A stretch of DNA of 64,000 bases, from the NCBI RefSeq assembly GCF_002443295.1, contig NZ_BAOS01000028.1:421315-485314 (forward strand), written 5' to 3'. A program made the translations under genes and the position numbers. The notes under the pieces were generated by a model that made no database searches, had not been told where the DNA came from, and saw nothing but the letters and a program-made list of their open reading frames with translations. Numbering within the stretch: position 1 is the stretch's first letter; every line of letters starts with the position of its first letter. Positions 26,448-35,527 of this stretch are shown here, in pieces. Origin of the DNA: Candidatus Scalindua japonica. GTDB taxonomy: Bacteria > Planctomycetota > Brocadiia > Brocadiales > Scalinduaceae.

Positions 26448-26988
26448 AGTATGAACCCTCTTTCAAATTTAAAATCAGATATAGTGTGTTGGTGATTATA
26501 CTAATACTAATTAGTCGTTTCAAAGTAATTTAAGATTTTCGTATCAATTGGCATATAATTAGTTTTTGCTTGCATTGAATATCTTTTTTTGATAGCATTC
26601 TTCCTCTGTGCCATTTCAGAACTGAAGATTTGTTAACTGTATTGTAAATAGATAGTTACGCTAAAAGTAGATTTTTGTGGGTAGCGACGTAAAAGGATGC
26701 TACCCTTCTACGCCACTAATATCTGAAGTGTGATCGTGAGAAAGCGGTAGTATGGTTAATATTCTCGATTGATTTAGAAGCGGATGGCGATTGTTGATCT
26801 GCCTTGTTTCATTGTTTTACTAATGGAAACCTGGGCAAAAATTGATCCTGATGTTATTGATTTAAGCGCCTTCATAACAGTTGCTTGTTGTTGGTGTAAT
26901 GCAGGTATTGGATTATCTGCAATCCTCATAAAACAGATTATGCTGGTAACTGGATGTAAAATAGGATATACTTCAAGATTAAATTAAG
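26448..26988. other. Divergent intergenic region between mgtC-like gene and prs
   Basis: A 541-bp AT-rich gap. A stem gggtagc (26679-26685) / gctaccc (26699-26705) with a 13-nt loop is present. The 67-codon frame at 26784-26987 has no family resemblance or ribosome site. I see nothing else. Confidence 0.5.
26679..26705. repeat. 7-bp stem-loop upstream of prs
   Basis: Perfect gggtagc / gctaccc pairing, 284 bp before prs. An outer gtgg...ccac flank (26677-26680 and 26712-26715 region) hints at nested pairing. Role unknown. Confidence 0.35.
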
Positions 26989-27963
26989 ATGGACGAAAAA
27001 AACCGTATAGATACGATAAATAATATAAAGATATTTACCGGAAACTCAAATATCGCTCTGGTTGAAAAGGTATGTCGTTATCTCTCTATCCCTTTGGGAA
27101 ATGCCTCGGTAGGCAGATTTCCGGATGGTGAGATAGACGTCAAGGTTGATGAAGATGTACGTGGATCTGACATCTTTATTATACAGTCTACATGTGCGCC
27201 GGTGAATGATAGCCTTGCTGAGTTGTTGATATTGATAGATTGTTTTAAAAGAGCATCTTCTGCTAGAATAACCGCAGTTTTGCCCTATTATGGATATGCT
27301 AGAAAAGATCGGAAGGATGAGGGCAGGGTGCCAATTACGGCGAAGCTGGTTGCAAACCTTATTACTGAGGCAGGGGCGGATAGAGTGCTCACTATGGATT
27401 TGCATGCAGCCCAGATACAGGGTTTTTTTGATATACCGGTAGACCATCTTCTTGCATTCCCTGTTATCTCGGAATATTACAAGGAGAAAGACCTGTCTGA
27501 CTTTGTTGTAGTTTCACCGGATGTTGGAGGTATTAAGATAGCAAGGCAATATTCAAACCATCTGAACATGAGATTGGCTGTAGTAGATAAGAGGAGGATG
27601 GGGCCGGAAGATATAGAAGTCGGGTTTGTTATTGGTGATGTAGAAGGTAGAAATGCAATTATAATAGACGATATGATTGCTACAGGCGGATCTATATGTC
27701 AGGCGGCAAGGGTGTTGAAGGAAAAAGGGGCTAAAGATATTTATGTATGTGCAACGCACCCTGTCTTATGCGGTTCCGCTGTTGAAAAGTTAGCAGAAGC
27801 GCCTATTAAGGAAATAGCAGTTACAGATACTATACCTTTGAACAATCATGCAAAAAGCCTGGGCACAAAAATTAAAGTGCTATCAGTGTCAAGGCTTTTG
27901 GGTGAGGCGATAAAAAGGATCCATACTAACACGTCAATTAGTTCAATGTTTAATGATCATTGA
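26989..27963 (+). CDS. prs: Ribose-phosphate pyrophosphokinase
   Basis: Makes PRPP from ribose 5-phosphate and ATP for purine, pyrimidine, His, Trp and NAD synthesis. 324 aa. Motifs: FPDGEIDVKVDEDVRG, QSTCAPVNDSLAELL, PYYGYARKDRKD, the TMDLHAAQIQGFFDIPVDHL flexible loop region, VVSPDVGG, and the PRPP loop IIDDMIATGGS. The first ~10 residues before the conserved part are extra. No clear Shine-Dalgarno. A strong terminator hairpin overlaps its stop codon (27935-27978), so it is probably its own transcript, with rplY onward read from a further promoter or by read-through. Confidence 0.96.
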   Translation: MDEKNRIDTINNIKIFTGNSNIALVEKVCRYLSIPLGNASVGRFPDGEIDVKVDEDVRGSDIFIIQSTCAPVNDSLAELLILIDCFKRASSARITAVLPYYGYARKDRKDEGRVPITAKLVANLITEAGADRVLTMDLHAAQIQGFFDIPVDHLLAFPVISEYYKEKDLSDFVVVSPDVGGIKIARQYSNHLNMRLAVVDKRRMGPEDIEVGFVIGDVEGRNAIIIDDMIATGGSICQAARVLKEKGAKDIYVCATHPVLCGSAVEKLAEAPIKEIAVTDTIPLNNHAKSLGTKIKVLSVSRLLGEAIKRIHTNTSISSMFNDH

Positions 27964-27978
27964 ACTAGTTGTTTTTTT
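27935..27978 (+). terminator. Intrinsic terminator overlapping the 3' end of prs
   Basis: caattagttcaatg (27935-27948) pairs with cattgaactagttg (27958-27971): 13 Watson-Crick pairs plus one G-U, a 9-nt loop, then seven Ts. The left arm lies inside the last prs codons and the stop codon (27961-27963) is in the right arm. Confidence 0.85.
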
Positions 27979-28024
27979 CTTATTGTTTTAAACCTTTTTT
28001 TAAATATATTTGGAATAAACGAAA

Positions 28025-28657
28025 ATGGAAACACAACCGCTGCAGGCAAAAATTAGAAAAGAGTCCGGATCTATCAAATCCAGAAAAAATAGAAAAGCGG
28101 GTTTGATTCCTGCCGTTTTGTATGGTCATAAACAGGAATGCGTTATGCTTACTTTAGACAAGAAGGAATTGTCTAAAGTAATCGATGCCAGGGCTAAAAT
28201 GGTTAATTTGAAGATGGGCAGTAAAGAGGAGACTGCGGTTATCAAAGAAGTTCAGTTTGACACTTTCGGTAAAGAGATTTTACACGCTGATTTAATCAGA
28301 ACTGATCTGACAGAGAAAATTACAACACAGGTTCCTGTTGTACTTTACGGTACTTCACCTGGAGTTAAGGAAGGGGGTATACTGGATCATGCGCTTAAAG
28401 ACATTGAGATAGAATGCCTTCCTGCTGTCGTTCCGGATAATATCCGTATAAATATTTCAGAATTGGCGATTGGAAATACCATACATATTGGCGATGTAGA
28501 ACTTCCATCTGGTGCGAAGGCACTGGGAAGCTCTGATGCCACCGTTGTATCTGTCCATTTTGCGGCTGCAGAAAAGGAAGTATCTGAAGAAGAATTAGCT
28601 GCTGGGCCAGAAGTAATCAGCGCTCGAAAACCGGATAAAGAAGAGTCAGAAAATTAG
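28025..28657 (+). CDS. rplY: 50S ribosomal protein L25, Ctc form
   Basis: Binds 5S rRNA at the central protuberance. 210 aa, the long Ctc form: an N-terminal L25 domain (to about residue 95, with IPAVLYGH) and a C-terminal beta domain (TTQVPVVLYGTSPGVKEGG...), then an acidic tail. prs-ctc-pth order is common in bacteria and is seen here, though the prs terminator intervenes. Confidence 0.94.
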   Translation: METQPLQAKIRKESGSIKSRKNRKAGLIPAVLYGHKQECVMLTLDKKELSKVIDARAKMVNLKMGSKEETAVIKEVQFDTFGKEILHADLIRTDLTEKITTQVPVVLYGTSPGVKEGGILDHALKDIEIECLPAVVPDNIRINISELAIGNTIHIGDVELPSGAKALGSSDATVVSVHFAAAEKEVSEEELAAGPEVISARKPDKEESEN

Positions 28658-28662
28658 CAGTT

Positions 28663-29217
28663 ATGAAAATTGTTTTTGGCCTTGGGAATCCGGGTGGCAA
28701 ATATGCGAAAACAAGGCATAATATTGGATTTGCCGTTATAGATAAATTTTTACAGAGTTGTGATGTTGGTTTTACAAAAAAATATCGTGATTCTATCGTT
28801 AGTAAATGTGTTATTGAAGGTGAAGAAGTTCTTTTTGTAAAGCCTCAGATGTATATGAACTTAAGCGGTGGGCCCGCAAAAAAGATCATAGAAAAATATA
28901 ATTGCAGTCTAAGCGAAATACTTGTAATTCTGGATGATATCAGCATTCCTCTTGGAAAAATCAGGATAAGGGAAAAAGGTAGCAGTGGTGGGCATAATGG
29001 CTTGAAATCAATCTCAAATCATTTAACAACTACGAGTTTCCCCAGATTGCGCATTGGAGTTGGTAACAGTCTTTCAGAAGATACAAAGAAGTTTGTCTTA
29101 TCACGTTTTACAAAAGAAGAAAATAGCGTAATTCAAGATGCTATCGACAAAGCGTGTAAGGTGATAAATTATTGGGTAACGACAGATATAAAAAACTGCA
29201 TGTGCTTGTTTAACTAG
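28663..29217 (+). CDS. pth: Peptidyl-tRNA hydrolase
   Basis: Releases tRNA from prematurely dropped peptidyl-tRNA. 184 aa. Motifs: VFGLGNPGGKYAKTRHNIGF with catalytic His20, KPQMYMNLSGGP with the substrate-contact Asn, ILDDISIPLGKIRIREKGSSGGHNGL, and FPRLRIGVG. It starts 5 bp after the rplY stop. The canonical DDLDLP reads DDISIP here, a small deviation. Confidence 0.95.
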   Translation: MKIVFGLGNPGGKYAKTRHNIGFAVIDKFLQSCDVGFTKKYRDSIVSKCVIEGEEVLFVKPQMYMNLSGGPAKKIIEKYNCSLSEILVILDDISIPLGKIRIREKGSSGGHNGLKSISNHLTTTSFPRLRIGVGNSLSEDTKKFVLSRFTKEENSVIQDAIDKACKVINYWVTTDIKNCMCLFN

Positions 29218-29231
29218 GAGGAAAAATAGTT

Positions 29232-29663
29232 TTGAGATTATACGAAGGAATGTTCATAATTAGCGATACCGTAGCTGGCTCTGATTGGGAAACGGCCGTA
29301 AAGCACGTTGAAGGCCTCTTGAAAAACAGAGGAGCCGAAATTCTCAAGAGTGAAAAATGGGAGGAGAGGAAATTTGCGTATAAACTAAAAGGGCATAAGC
29401 GAGGAGCTTATTTGCTTATATATTTTAACGCGCCAACGGATTCGATCTCATTAATTAAAAGGGATTTTGAGCTTTCAGACGATGTGTTAAGGACCTTAAT
29501 AGTTAAGGTGGATAAAATCAGGGAATCTAAACCAGAAGAGGAAGCCGAAGAGCCTCTAGAGAAAATTAAGGCTGAGGAAGTTAATGATGAAAGTGCTGAT
29601 ACGGAGAGTGCGAAAGTAAGTCCTGAGGCCTCTACACCGGTTGCAACAGAACCTTCAGAATAG
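29232..29663 (+). CDS. rpsF: 30S ribosomal protein S6
   Basis: Small-subunit protein that binds S18 on 16S rRNA. 143 aa: an S6 core to about residue 97 (LRLYEGMFIISDTVAG start, YLLIYFNAPTDSI) and a 45-residue acidic, Glu/Ala-rich tail, longer than in E. coli. Start is TTG at 29232, supported by AGGAGG at 29216-29221 (10 nt spacing) and by the family N-terminus; the first ATG would remove conserved residues. First gene of the classical rpsF-ssb-rpsR-rplI set. Confidence 0.94.
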   Translation: MRLYEGMFIISDTVAGSDWETAVKHVEGLLKNRGAEILKSEKWEERKFAYKLKGHKRGAYLLIYFNAPTDSISLIKRDFELSDDVLRTLIVKVDKIRESKPEEEAEEPLEKIKAEEVNDESADTESAKVSPEASTPVATEPSE

Positions 29664-29743
29664 ATACTAGAGTTATTATTGCTTTTTTTAGAGTTCAGGA
29701 TTTCTAACTAACTTATACAAGAGCAAAAGAAAAGAGATAAAAC

Positions 29744-30151
29744 ATGGCTAAGCTTAATAAGGTTTTTTTAATGGGAAATCTTACTAGAGATCCCGAGTTA
29801 AGATATACACCAAGCGGTACAGCAATTGCCAGCTTTGGAATAGCTATAAATAGAACTTGGTCGGGGCAGGATGGCGAAAAAAAAGAGGAAGTGTGTTATG
29901 TTGACATAAATATGTTTGGTCGGCGTGCAGAAGTTATTAATGAATACTTCAGCAAGGGTAACCCTATTTTCGTAGAGGGTCGATTGCAGTTCCAACAATG
30001 GGAAACTAAGGATGGTCAAAAACGTAATGCCCTGCGCGTTGTGGCTGAAGAATTCCAATTTATTGGTGGTAAAACAAAGAGAGATGAAGGCCAGAGTTTT
30101 CCGGAAGGTACGGCGCCAAATGATATTAATGAAGAAGAGATACCATTTTAA
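29744..30151 (+). CDS. ssb: Single-stranded DNA-binding protein
   Basis: Coats ssDNA in replication and repair. 135 aa: an OB fold (KVFLMGNLTRDPELRYTPSG, SFGIAINRTW, VEGRLQFQQWETKDGQKRN) and a short linker ending in the acidic tip DINEEEIPF that recruits partner proteins. The linker is short compared with E. coli SSB (178 aa). Located between rpsF and rpsR as in most bacteria. Confidence 0.96.
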   Translation: MAKLNKVFLMGNLTRDPELRYTPSGTAIASFGIAINRTWSGQDGEKKEEVCYVDINMFGRRAEVINEYFSKGNPIFVEGRLQFQQWETKDGQKRNALRVVAEEFQFIGGKTKRDEGQSFPEGTAPNDINEEEIPF

Positions 30152-30191
30152 GTGAATATCAATTTTAACAATTTTATAAAGAACTGTATTA

Positions 30192-30449
30192 ATGAAACGA
30201 AAATTTAAAAAGAAAAAACCAACAGAATCACCACACAAGAAAAAGAAATATCAAGAATTTGCTACGAAATGCCGATTTTGCAGGTCCAGAGTAGAGTCGG
30301 TTGATTATAAAGACATGCATTATTTACAAAAACTTGTAGGAAGCCAGGGAAAGCTGCTCTCCAAAAAACGTTCGGGGAATTGTACAAAACATCAGCGTTC
30401 GGTAAAAATTGCTTTAAAAAGAGCCAGGCATATGGCACTGTTAGCCTGA
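30192..30449 (+). CDS. rpsR: 30S ribosomal protein S18
   Basis: Primary partner of S6 on the platform of the 30S subunit. 85 aa. N-terminal Lys-rich stretch, then CRFC (zinc-ribbon-type Cys pair) with a further Cys in NCTKHQR, followed by YLQKLVGSQGKLLSKKRSG and KIALKRARHMALL. The cysteines suggest a C+ zinc-binding paralogue form. Confidence 0.95.
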   Translation: MKRKFKKKKPTESPHKKKKYQEFATKCRFCRSRVESVDYKDMHYLQKLVGSQGKLLSKKRSGNCTKHQRSVKIALKRARHMALLA

Positions 30450-30540
30450 TCTATAGAATTTACCTGAAAAATTCTCGTATTCTATTTATTCTTACATAAT
30501 ACAGTTTGTCGGTATCGATTAGCTATAGGATTATTAACTC

Positions 30541-31059
30541 ATGAAAATATTACTAAAAAAAGAGATTAAAAAATTAGGCAACATTGGGGACGTTGTTGAT
30601 GTTGCAAATGGTTATGCAAGGAATTATCTATTGCCTAAGAAACTTGCAACAGTTGTAACAAAAGGGAATATCGAACAAATTAATCTGCAAATGATAAAAA
30701 ACGAGGAGAAACGAAAAGAAGAGATCAAGAATCTTCAAACATTAGCTGAAGAAATTGCGAACATACCTTACACTATCACAGTTAAGACAAATAAAGAAGG
30801 AAAGCTTTTTGGTTCTGTTACTGCCAGTGACATTGTAAAAGTACTGACAGAAAAAGGCTTTCAAATAGATGAAAAGATGGTAGTCCTTGAAAGCCCAATC
30901 AAAAAATGTGACATGTATAACGTAAATGTGATGTTGCATCCTGATGTTAAAGCGCAATGCAGGGTATCGGTTGTAAGCGAATCTGAAAAGTCAGCAGGCC
31001 CACTACAGGAAGCTTCTGAAGCTCCTTCTACAAATAACTCAGAAACAGATAAAGCTTAA
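30541..31059 (+). CDS. rplI: 50S ribosomal protein L9
   Basis: 172 aa. N-terminal domain MKILLKKEIKKLGNIGDVVD with GYARNYLLPKKLA, a long connecting helix (about 42-78), and the C-terminal domain (GKLFGSVTASDIVKVL). A 20-residue Ser/Glu tail follows. Followed 63 bp later by dnaB. Confidence 0.95.
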   Translation: MKILLKKEIKKLGNIGDVVDVANGYARNYLLPKKLATVVTKGNIEQINLQMIKNEEKRKEEIKNLQTLAEEIANIPYTITVKTNKEGKLFGSVTASDIVKVLTEKGFQIDEKMVVLESPIKKCDMYNVNVMLHPDVKAQCRVSVVSESEKSAGPLQEASEAPSTNNSETDKA

Positions 31060-31122
31060 CTGCAATAAATCCTGTTTTAGTTACCCTTCTTAAAAACAGC
31101 TAACAGATAAAGGCTAATAACA

Positions 31123-32496
31123 ATGACAACAGGGCTAATACAAGAAAAAACACAACCATTCAACATAGAAGCGGAAATAAGTGTTTTAGGCTCTCTGTTA
31201 ATAGATAATGAAGCGATTAGCCTTGTAACAGAGAGTTTAAGTAAAAACGACTTCTACAAAACTGCACATCAACATATTTTCGATACAATTGTAAATATTT
31301 ACGACAAGAACAATGCGGTTGATCTCGTCATTTTGAAAGATGAACTAAACAGGCTATCGTTATTAGAAAAGGTAGGCGGTGCTGAGTATTTAATGGAACT
31401 GGAAGAATCAGTTCCAATTGCCTCAAATGTTGAATATTACGCGAAAATTGTACGAGAAAAGACGGTAAAAAGAGATTTGATTTCAGCTACGGCAAAAATA
31501 CAACATGAGGCATACAACGACTCTCTGGAATCCGACGAACTGTTGGATATAGCTGAAAAGGAAATATTCAACATAACACAACGCAAATTTGCAAAGCCAA
31601 CAACCAGTATGCATGATATACTCCAATGTACTTGGGAGTACATAGAAAGTTTACATGAAGGTGACAGCAAATTAACCGGCATCCAAACCGGTTTTACCGA
31701 CTTGGATGAAAAAACCTGCGGGCTGCAAAGAGGAGAGTTGATAATTATTGCAGCAAGGCCCAGTATGGGTAAAACAAGTTTTGTGTTGAATATTGCGGAA
31801 CATGTTGGCGCAAGTCTGAAAAACCCAAAAGAGAAACAGCCAATGTTGATTTTTTCGATGGAAATGTCTGCTCAGCAGATATCACAAAACATGCTATGCT
31901 CTGCTGCGAAGATTGATGCACACTTAATTCGCACAGGAAGGTTAAGTGACGATGACTGGTCAAGGCTTCCTATAGCAATGGGTGATTTATCAGAATCGGC
32001 AATATTTATTGATGACACTCCGGGGCTTGGCCTCCTCGAAATACGTGCAAAAGCAAGGCGCTTTAAGTTGCAATATGATATTCAGTTGGTTATCATTGAC
32101 TACTTGCAGCTAATGGAAGGTAGAAAGGCAGAAAACCGGCAACAGGAAATCTCTGGTATTTCTAGAGGATTGAAAGCGTTGGCCAGGGAATTAAATATAC
32201 CGGTTGTTGCTGTTTCTCAGTTAAATCGCTCCGTAGAAACACGTGAAGGGCATACACCAAGAATGTCTGACTTGCGAGAATCTGGATCTATAGAACAGGA
32301 TGCTGATGTGATTATGCTGTTACACAGAGAAGATTATTACAACCCGGAGACAGAAAATAAGAATGTAGTAGATGTTGACATTGCAAAACAGAGAAATGGT
32401 CCTACTGGTAAAATTAAACTTACTTTTCTTCGTAATATACTAAGATTTGAAGATTACATAAGTGATTCTTCAATGGATTCATTTGATACATTATAG
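31123..32496 (+). CDS. dnaB: Replicative DNA helicase
   Basis: Hexameric 5'-3' helicase at the fork. 457 aa. N-terminal DnaB domain begins PFNIEAEISVLGSLLID; the RecA-like C-terminal half begins near 190 with TGFTDLDEKTCGLQRGELIIIAARPSMGKTSF (Walker A ARPSMGKTS), DYLQLM (Walker B), and ends in QRNGPTGKIKLTFL. No intein. It ends 4 bp before the ATG of bamA, so the replication and outer-membrane blocks are physically continuous. Confidence 0.96.
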   Translation: MTTGLIQEKTQPFNIEAEISVLGSLLIDNEAISLVTESLSKNDFYKTAHQHIFDTIVNIYDKNNAVDLVILKDELNRLSLLEKVGGAEYLMELEESVPIASNVEYYAKIVREKTVKRDLISATAKIQHEAYNDSLESDELLDIAEKEIFNITQRKFAKPTTSMHDILQCTWEYIESLHEGDSKLTGIQTGFTDLDEKTCGLQRGELIIIAARPSMGKTSFVLNIAEHVGASLKNPKEKQPMLIFSMEMSAQQISQNMLCSAAKIDAHLIRTGRLSDDDWSRLPIAMGDLSESAIFIDDTPGLGLLEIRAKARRFKLQYDIQLVIIDYLQLMEGRKAENRQQEISGISRGLKALARELNIPVVAVSQLNRSVETREGHTPRMSDLRESGSIEQDADVIMLLHREDYYNPETENKNVVDVDIAKQRNGPTGKIKLTFLRNILRFEDYISDSSMDSFDTL

Positions 32497-32500
32497 GTCT

Positions 32501-34858
32501 ATGTTACAAAAATATATTATAACATTTGCTATTGTTTTCGTTTTTTTCCTCTCATTAGATAGTAATAAGCCACTTAATGCCCAGGGAAGTGAAGCGGTTT
32601 CGGCTGTCGTCAAGAAAATAGAATTCAAGGGTAATGACAGAATAAGCAGTTCAACAATAAAAGCTGCTATAAAAACCAATCATGGAGACATATATGACCC
32701 AAAAGCAATAAGTCAAGACGTTGATGCTATCTGGCTGTTGGGATTTTTTGATAACATAGAAGTGGAAGTAGAGTCATATGAAGATGGGGTTAAGGTGATA
32801 TTTCTCGTGCTGGAACGTCCCGTCATAAAGAATATCTTTTTTGCTGGTAACGGTCAGGTAAAGACAAAAAAACTGAGAGAAGCCATACAGGTTAGAGAAG
32901 GAGACTATTTAAAGCGTTATCTAATAAAATTGGATGAAGACAAAATTCGTGAGATGTACCAGAAGATGGGTTTTTCGCACATAGTTATCAAGAGCGAGGA
33001 GAAAAAATCAAATGGTTACGTGGATATAACATACAAAATCCGAGAAGGTTCAAAAGTCTATATTAAGGAAATAGTCTTTGAAGGAAATAAGACATTCTCT
33101 TCTAAAAGACTGACTAAAATCATGGATACGAAGAAAAGGAAGTTTCCCAGTCTGGTGTTTCCAGGTAAATTTGATAAGGCTGAATTTGAAGGCGATATTG
33201 ATAATATAAAGGCATTTTACGGAAGTGGAGGGTGGTTAGATACAGATATAAAATGGAAAGAACGATACAGTCCTGATAAAACAAAGATGTTTCTTTATGT
33301 GGTAATAGATGAGGGTGACAGGTATCATGTCGATACAGTAAATATAAAAGGAAATAAACTTTTTACCAGTGAAGAGATAATGGGTATGCTGCAACTTAAG
33401 AAAGGAAGCGCATTCCTGCCGGAGCTTCTCCAGAAAGATTCTAAGGGTATACGGATGGCTTATGGAAGACAAGGTCACCTGAATGCAGACGTGAGAGCGA
33501 ACTATTCTTACAAACAAGTTGAACCAAAAATTGATATAACATTTGATATTATTGAGAATGAGAGATTTTTCATAGAAAAAGTTATTGTATCCGGTAACGA
33601 TAAAACAAAAGACAATGTCATCCGCAGGAATTTAAGCTTTTTCCCTGGAGAGAGGCTTGATACTCAAAAAATTAAGGGAAGTGAACAGAGGCTGGCCGGT
33701 ACAGGTTACTTTGACAACCAAAGTGGAAAGGCTTCAGAGATTTCTTATGTGCCCGGAACTGAGTATAATACAAAAAATGTAATAGTTGATGTGAAAGAGG
33801 GTCGGACTGGAATGATGAGGTTTGGTGGAGGGTTTGGCGCTAATGCCGGGCTCTTTGGGGACGTTTCGTATACAGATAAAAATTTTGATATTTTCGATTT
33901 TCCTAAAGACTTGCGAGACTTTATGTCAGGCAACGCATTTCGAGGTGGTGGTCACACAATAACTTTGAGATTCAGTCCTGGGCTTCAAAGAACAGAAGGG
34001 ATGTTTTCGTACAGTAATCCTGCTGTTTTTGATTCTGGTTACAGCCTCGGGCTCAGTACAAATATTTTCCGGCGCGCCAGGGAGGATTATGATGAAGAAA
34101 GAAAAGGCGCTAAGGTAAGCGTTGGCAAGACTGTGCTCAGAGGGTTGAGGCTGGGTGTCACTCCAAACTTTGAGGTAATTGGAGTACAAAACATTGACAG
34201 CAACGCGCCTCTTGTCGTAAAAGATATAGAAGGAAGCAATAAAAAATTAAGTTTGGAGCTAAGTGCGATGTTAGACAGAAGGGACAGCAGGATGTTTCCT
34301 ACAAAGGGCTATAAAATAACTTCGTCACTGGTGTTTTCAGGTCTTGATGTTGACATAATAAAGTTTTCAGTACAAGGGAAAAAACATACAACTGTCTTTA
34401 ATTTTTCCGACTGGAGGGGAAAGCATGTTCTCTCGTATGGTGGAACCCTGGGTGTTATCGAGGCAACTTCAGACCAAGGCGTTCCGATCTTTGAGCGTTT
34501 CTTTGCTGGAGGTGCTAATTCAATACGAGGCTTTGCTTTCAGGGGGGTGGGGCCGGTAGATGTGACTTCAAGTGAGCAAGTCGGTGGTAAGGTGTTGCTC
34601 CTTGCGTCAGCAGAATATACTCTTCCTGTTTACGGCGACATGGTCAGAGGTGCGTTTTTTGTTGATGCGGGAAAAGCAGATACCGATCTAAACGACTTAA
34701 ACATTAACAACATTCGTGCTACAATAGGCTTCGGTTTCAGAGCAAAGGTTCCTTTTATGGGAAATTCGGTTGTTGCTGTTGACTTTGGTTTCCCATTCAT
34801 AAGAAAAGACTCTGATGATGAACAAGCCGTAACATTTAACTTTGGAGGAGGGCGCTAG
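32501..34858 (+). CDS. bamA: Outer membrane assembly factor BamA
   Basis: Inserts beta-barrel proteins in the outer membrane. From the ATG at 32501, 785 aa, with signal peptide MLQKYIITFAIVFVFFLSLD...LNAQG. I preferred this over an upstream in-frame start at 32462 inside dnaB because it gives a clean signal peptide and TAGG just upstream. Five POTRA domains follow (each opening with IEFKGND / IFFAGN / IVFEGNKTFSS / VNIKGNKLFTS / VIVSGNDKT segments) and then a 16-strand Omp85 barrel with the RGF box (NSIRGFAFRGVG). Head of the bamA-skp-lpxC-lpxA-oxidoreductase block. Other Bam lipoproteins are not here. Confidence 0.95.
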   Translation: MLQKYIITFAIVFVFFLSLDSNKPLNAQGSEAVSAVVKKIEFKGNDRISSSTIKAAIKTNHGDIYDPKAISQDVDAIWLLGFFDNIEVEVESYEDGVKVIFLVLERPVIKNIFFAGNGQVKTKKLREAIQVREGDYLKRYLIKLDEDKIREMYQKMGFSHIVIKSEEKKSNGYVDITYKIREGSKVYIKEIVFEGNKTFSSKRLTKIMDTKKRKFPSLVFPGKFDKAEFEGDIDNIKAFYGSGGWLDTDIKWKERYSPDKTKMFLYVVIDEGDRYHVDTVNIKGNKLFTSEEIMGMLQLKKGSAFLPELLQKDSKGIRMAYGRQGHLNADVRANYSYKQVEPKIDITFDIIENERFFIEKVIVSGNDKTKDNVIRRNLSFFPGERLDTQKIKGSEQRLAGTGYFDNQSGKASEISYVPGTEYNTKNVIVDVKEGRTGMMRFGGGFGANAGLFGDVSYTDKNFDIFDFPKDLRDFMSGNAFRGGGHTITLRFSPGLQRTEGMFSYSNPAVFDSGYSLGLSTNIFRRAREDYDEERKGAKVSVGKTVLRGLRLGVTPNFEVIGVQNIDSNAPLVVKDIEGSNKKLSLELSAMLDRRDSRMFPTKGYKITSSLVFSGLDVDIIKFSVQGKKHTTVFNFSDWRGKHVLSYGGTLGVIEATSDQGVPIFERFFAGGANSIRGFAFRGVGPVDVTSSEQVGGKVLLLASAEYTLPVYGDMVRGAFFVDAGKADTDLNDLNINNIRATIGFGFRAKVPFMGNSVVAVDFGFPFIRKDSDDEQAVTFNFGGGR

Positions 34859-34909
34859 AAAACCTTCTATTGTCTTTCTTTTAATATATTAGGAAAGGAA
34901 TTTTATATT

Positions 34910-35524
34910 ATGAATTTATCATTCTTCAGAATGCCAATTTTGTGCTTGACGATTGCTTTGTTGGGGAACTTTGTTTACACAAATATAAATCTTGAAAATG
35001 CTGAAGCTGGAAATATTAAGATTGGCGTAGTAGACATAAGCAGAGTATTTGAAAAATATAAAAAGAGAATAGATCTGGATTCTGAGCTCAAAGGACAGGA
35101 GAAAGGATTTCAAGATGAAATAAATAAAAAAAGGAAAGAGATTATAGACTTAGATGAAGAGACTCAACTACTGGATCTGGGTAGTGAAGGCAGAAGTAAG
35201 AACGAAAACATATTAGAAAGAAAAAATGTGGAACTTGAAGGTTACGCGAAATTCGCGGAGAGGCAACTACTAAAAAAATATAAAGATTTTTTTGAGAGTA
35301 TTTACGAAGAAGTAATTCAGAAAGTTGAAGAAATTGGGGAGCAAAAGCATTTTGATCTTATTATAAAAAAAGAAGAGCCAGATTTGAAGAGTGAGCAAAT
35401 TTCTGATCTCCAATTTAAAATAGGAATAAGGACGGTATTATACCACTCGGATTCAGTTGATATTACGTTAAAAATAATTGAGAATTTAAATACCTCATAT
35501 TCCAGAGAAAAGGAGAATAAATAA
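34910..35524 (+). CDS. skp: OmpH/Skp-family periplasmic chaperone
   Basis: 204 aa. N-terminal signal segment to about residue 35, then IGVVDISRVFEKYKK typical of OmpH, and a long highly charged helical region (about 50-150) forming the tentacle-like coiled arms. The family holds unfolded outer-membrane proteins on the way to BamA. Directly downstream of bamA and upstream of lpxC, as in many diderms. Confidence 0.88.
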   Translation: MNLSFFRMPILCLTIALLGNFVYTNINLENAEAGNIKIGVVDISRVFEKYKKRIDLDSELKGQEKGFQDEINKKRKEIIDLDEETQLLDLGSEGRSKNENILERKNVELEGYAKFAERQLLKKYKDFFESIYEEVIQKVEEIGEQKHFDLIIKKEEPDLKSEQISDLQFKIGIRTVLYHSDSVDITLKIIENLNTSYSREKENK

Positions 35525-35527
35525 GGC

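Noticed and set aside
26784..26987. 67-codon plus-strand frame upstream of prs
   Set aside because: No ribosome site, no family resemblance, unusual composition; likely chance in the intergenic gap.
32462..32500. Upstream in-frame start for bamA inside dnaB
   Set aside because: It would add 13 residues ahead of a clean signal peptide; ATG at 32501 fits better.
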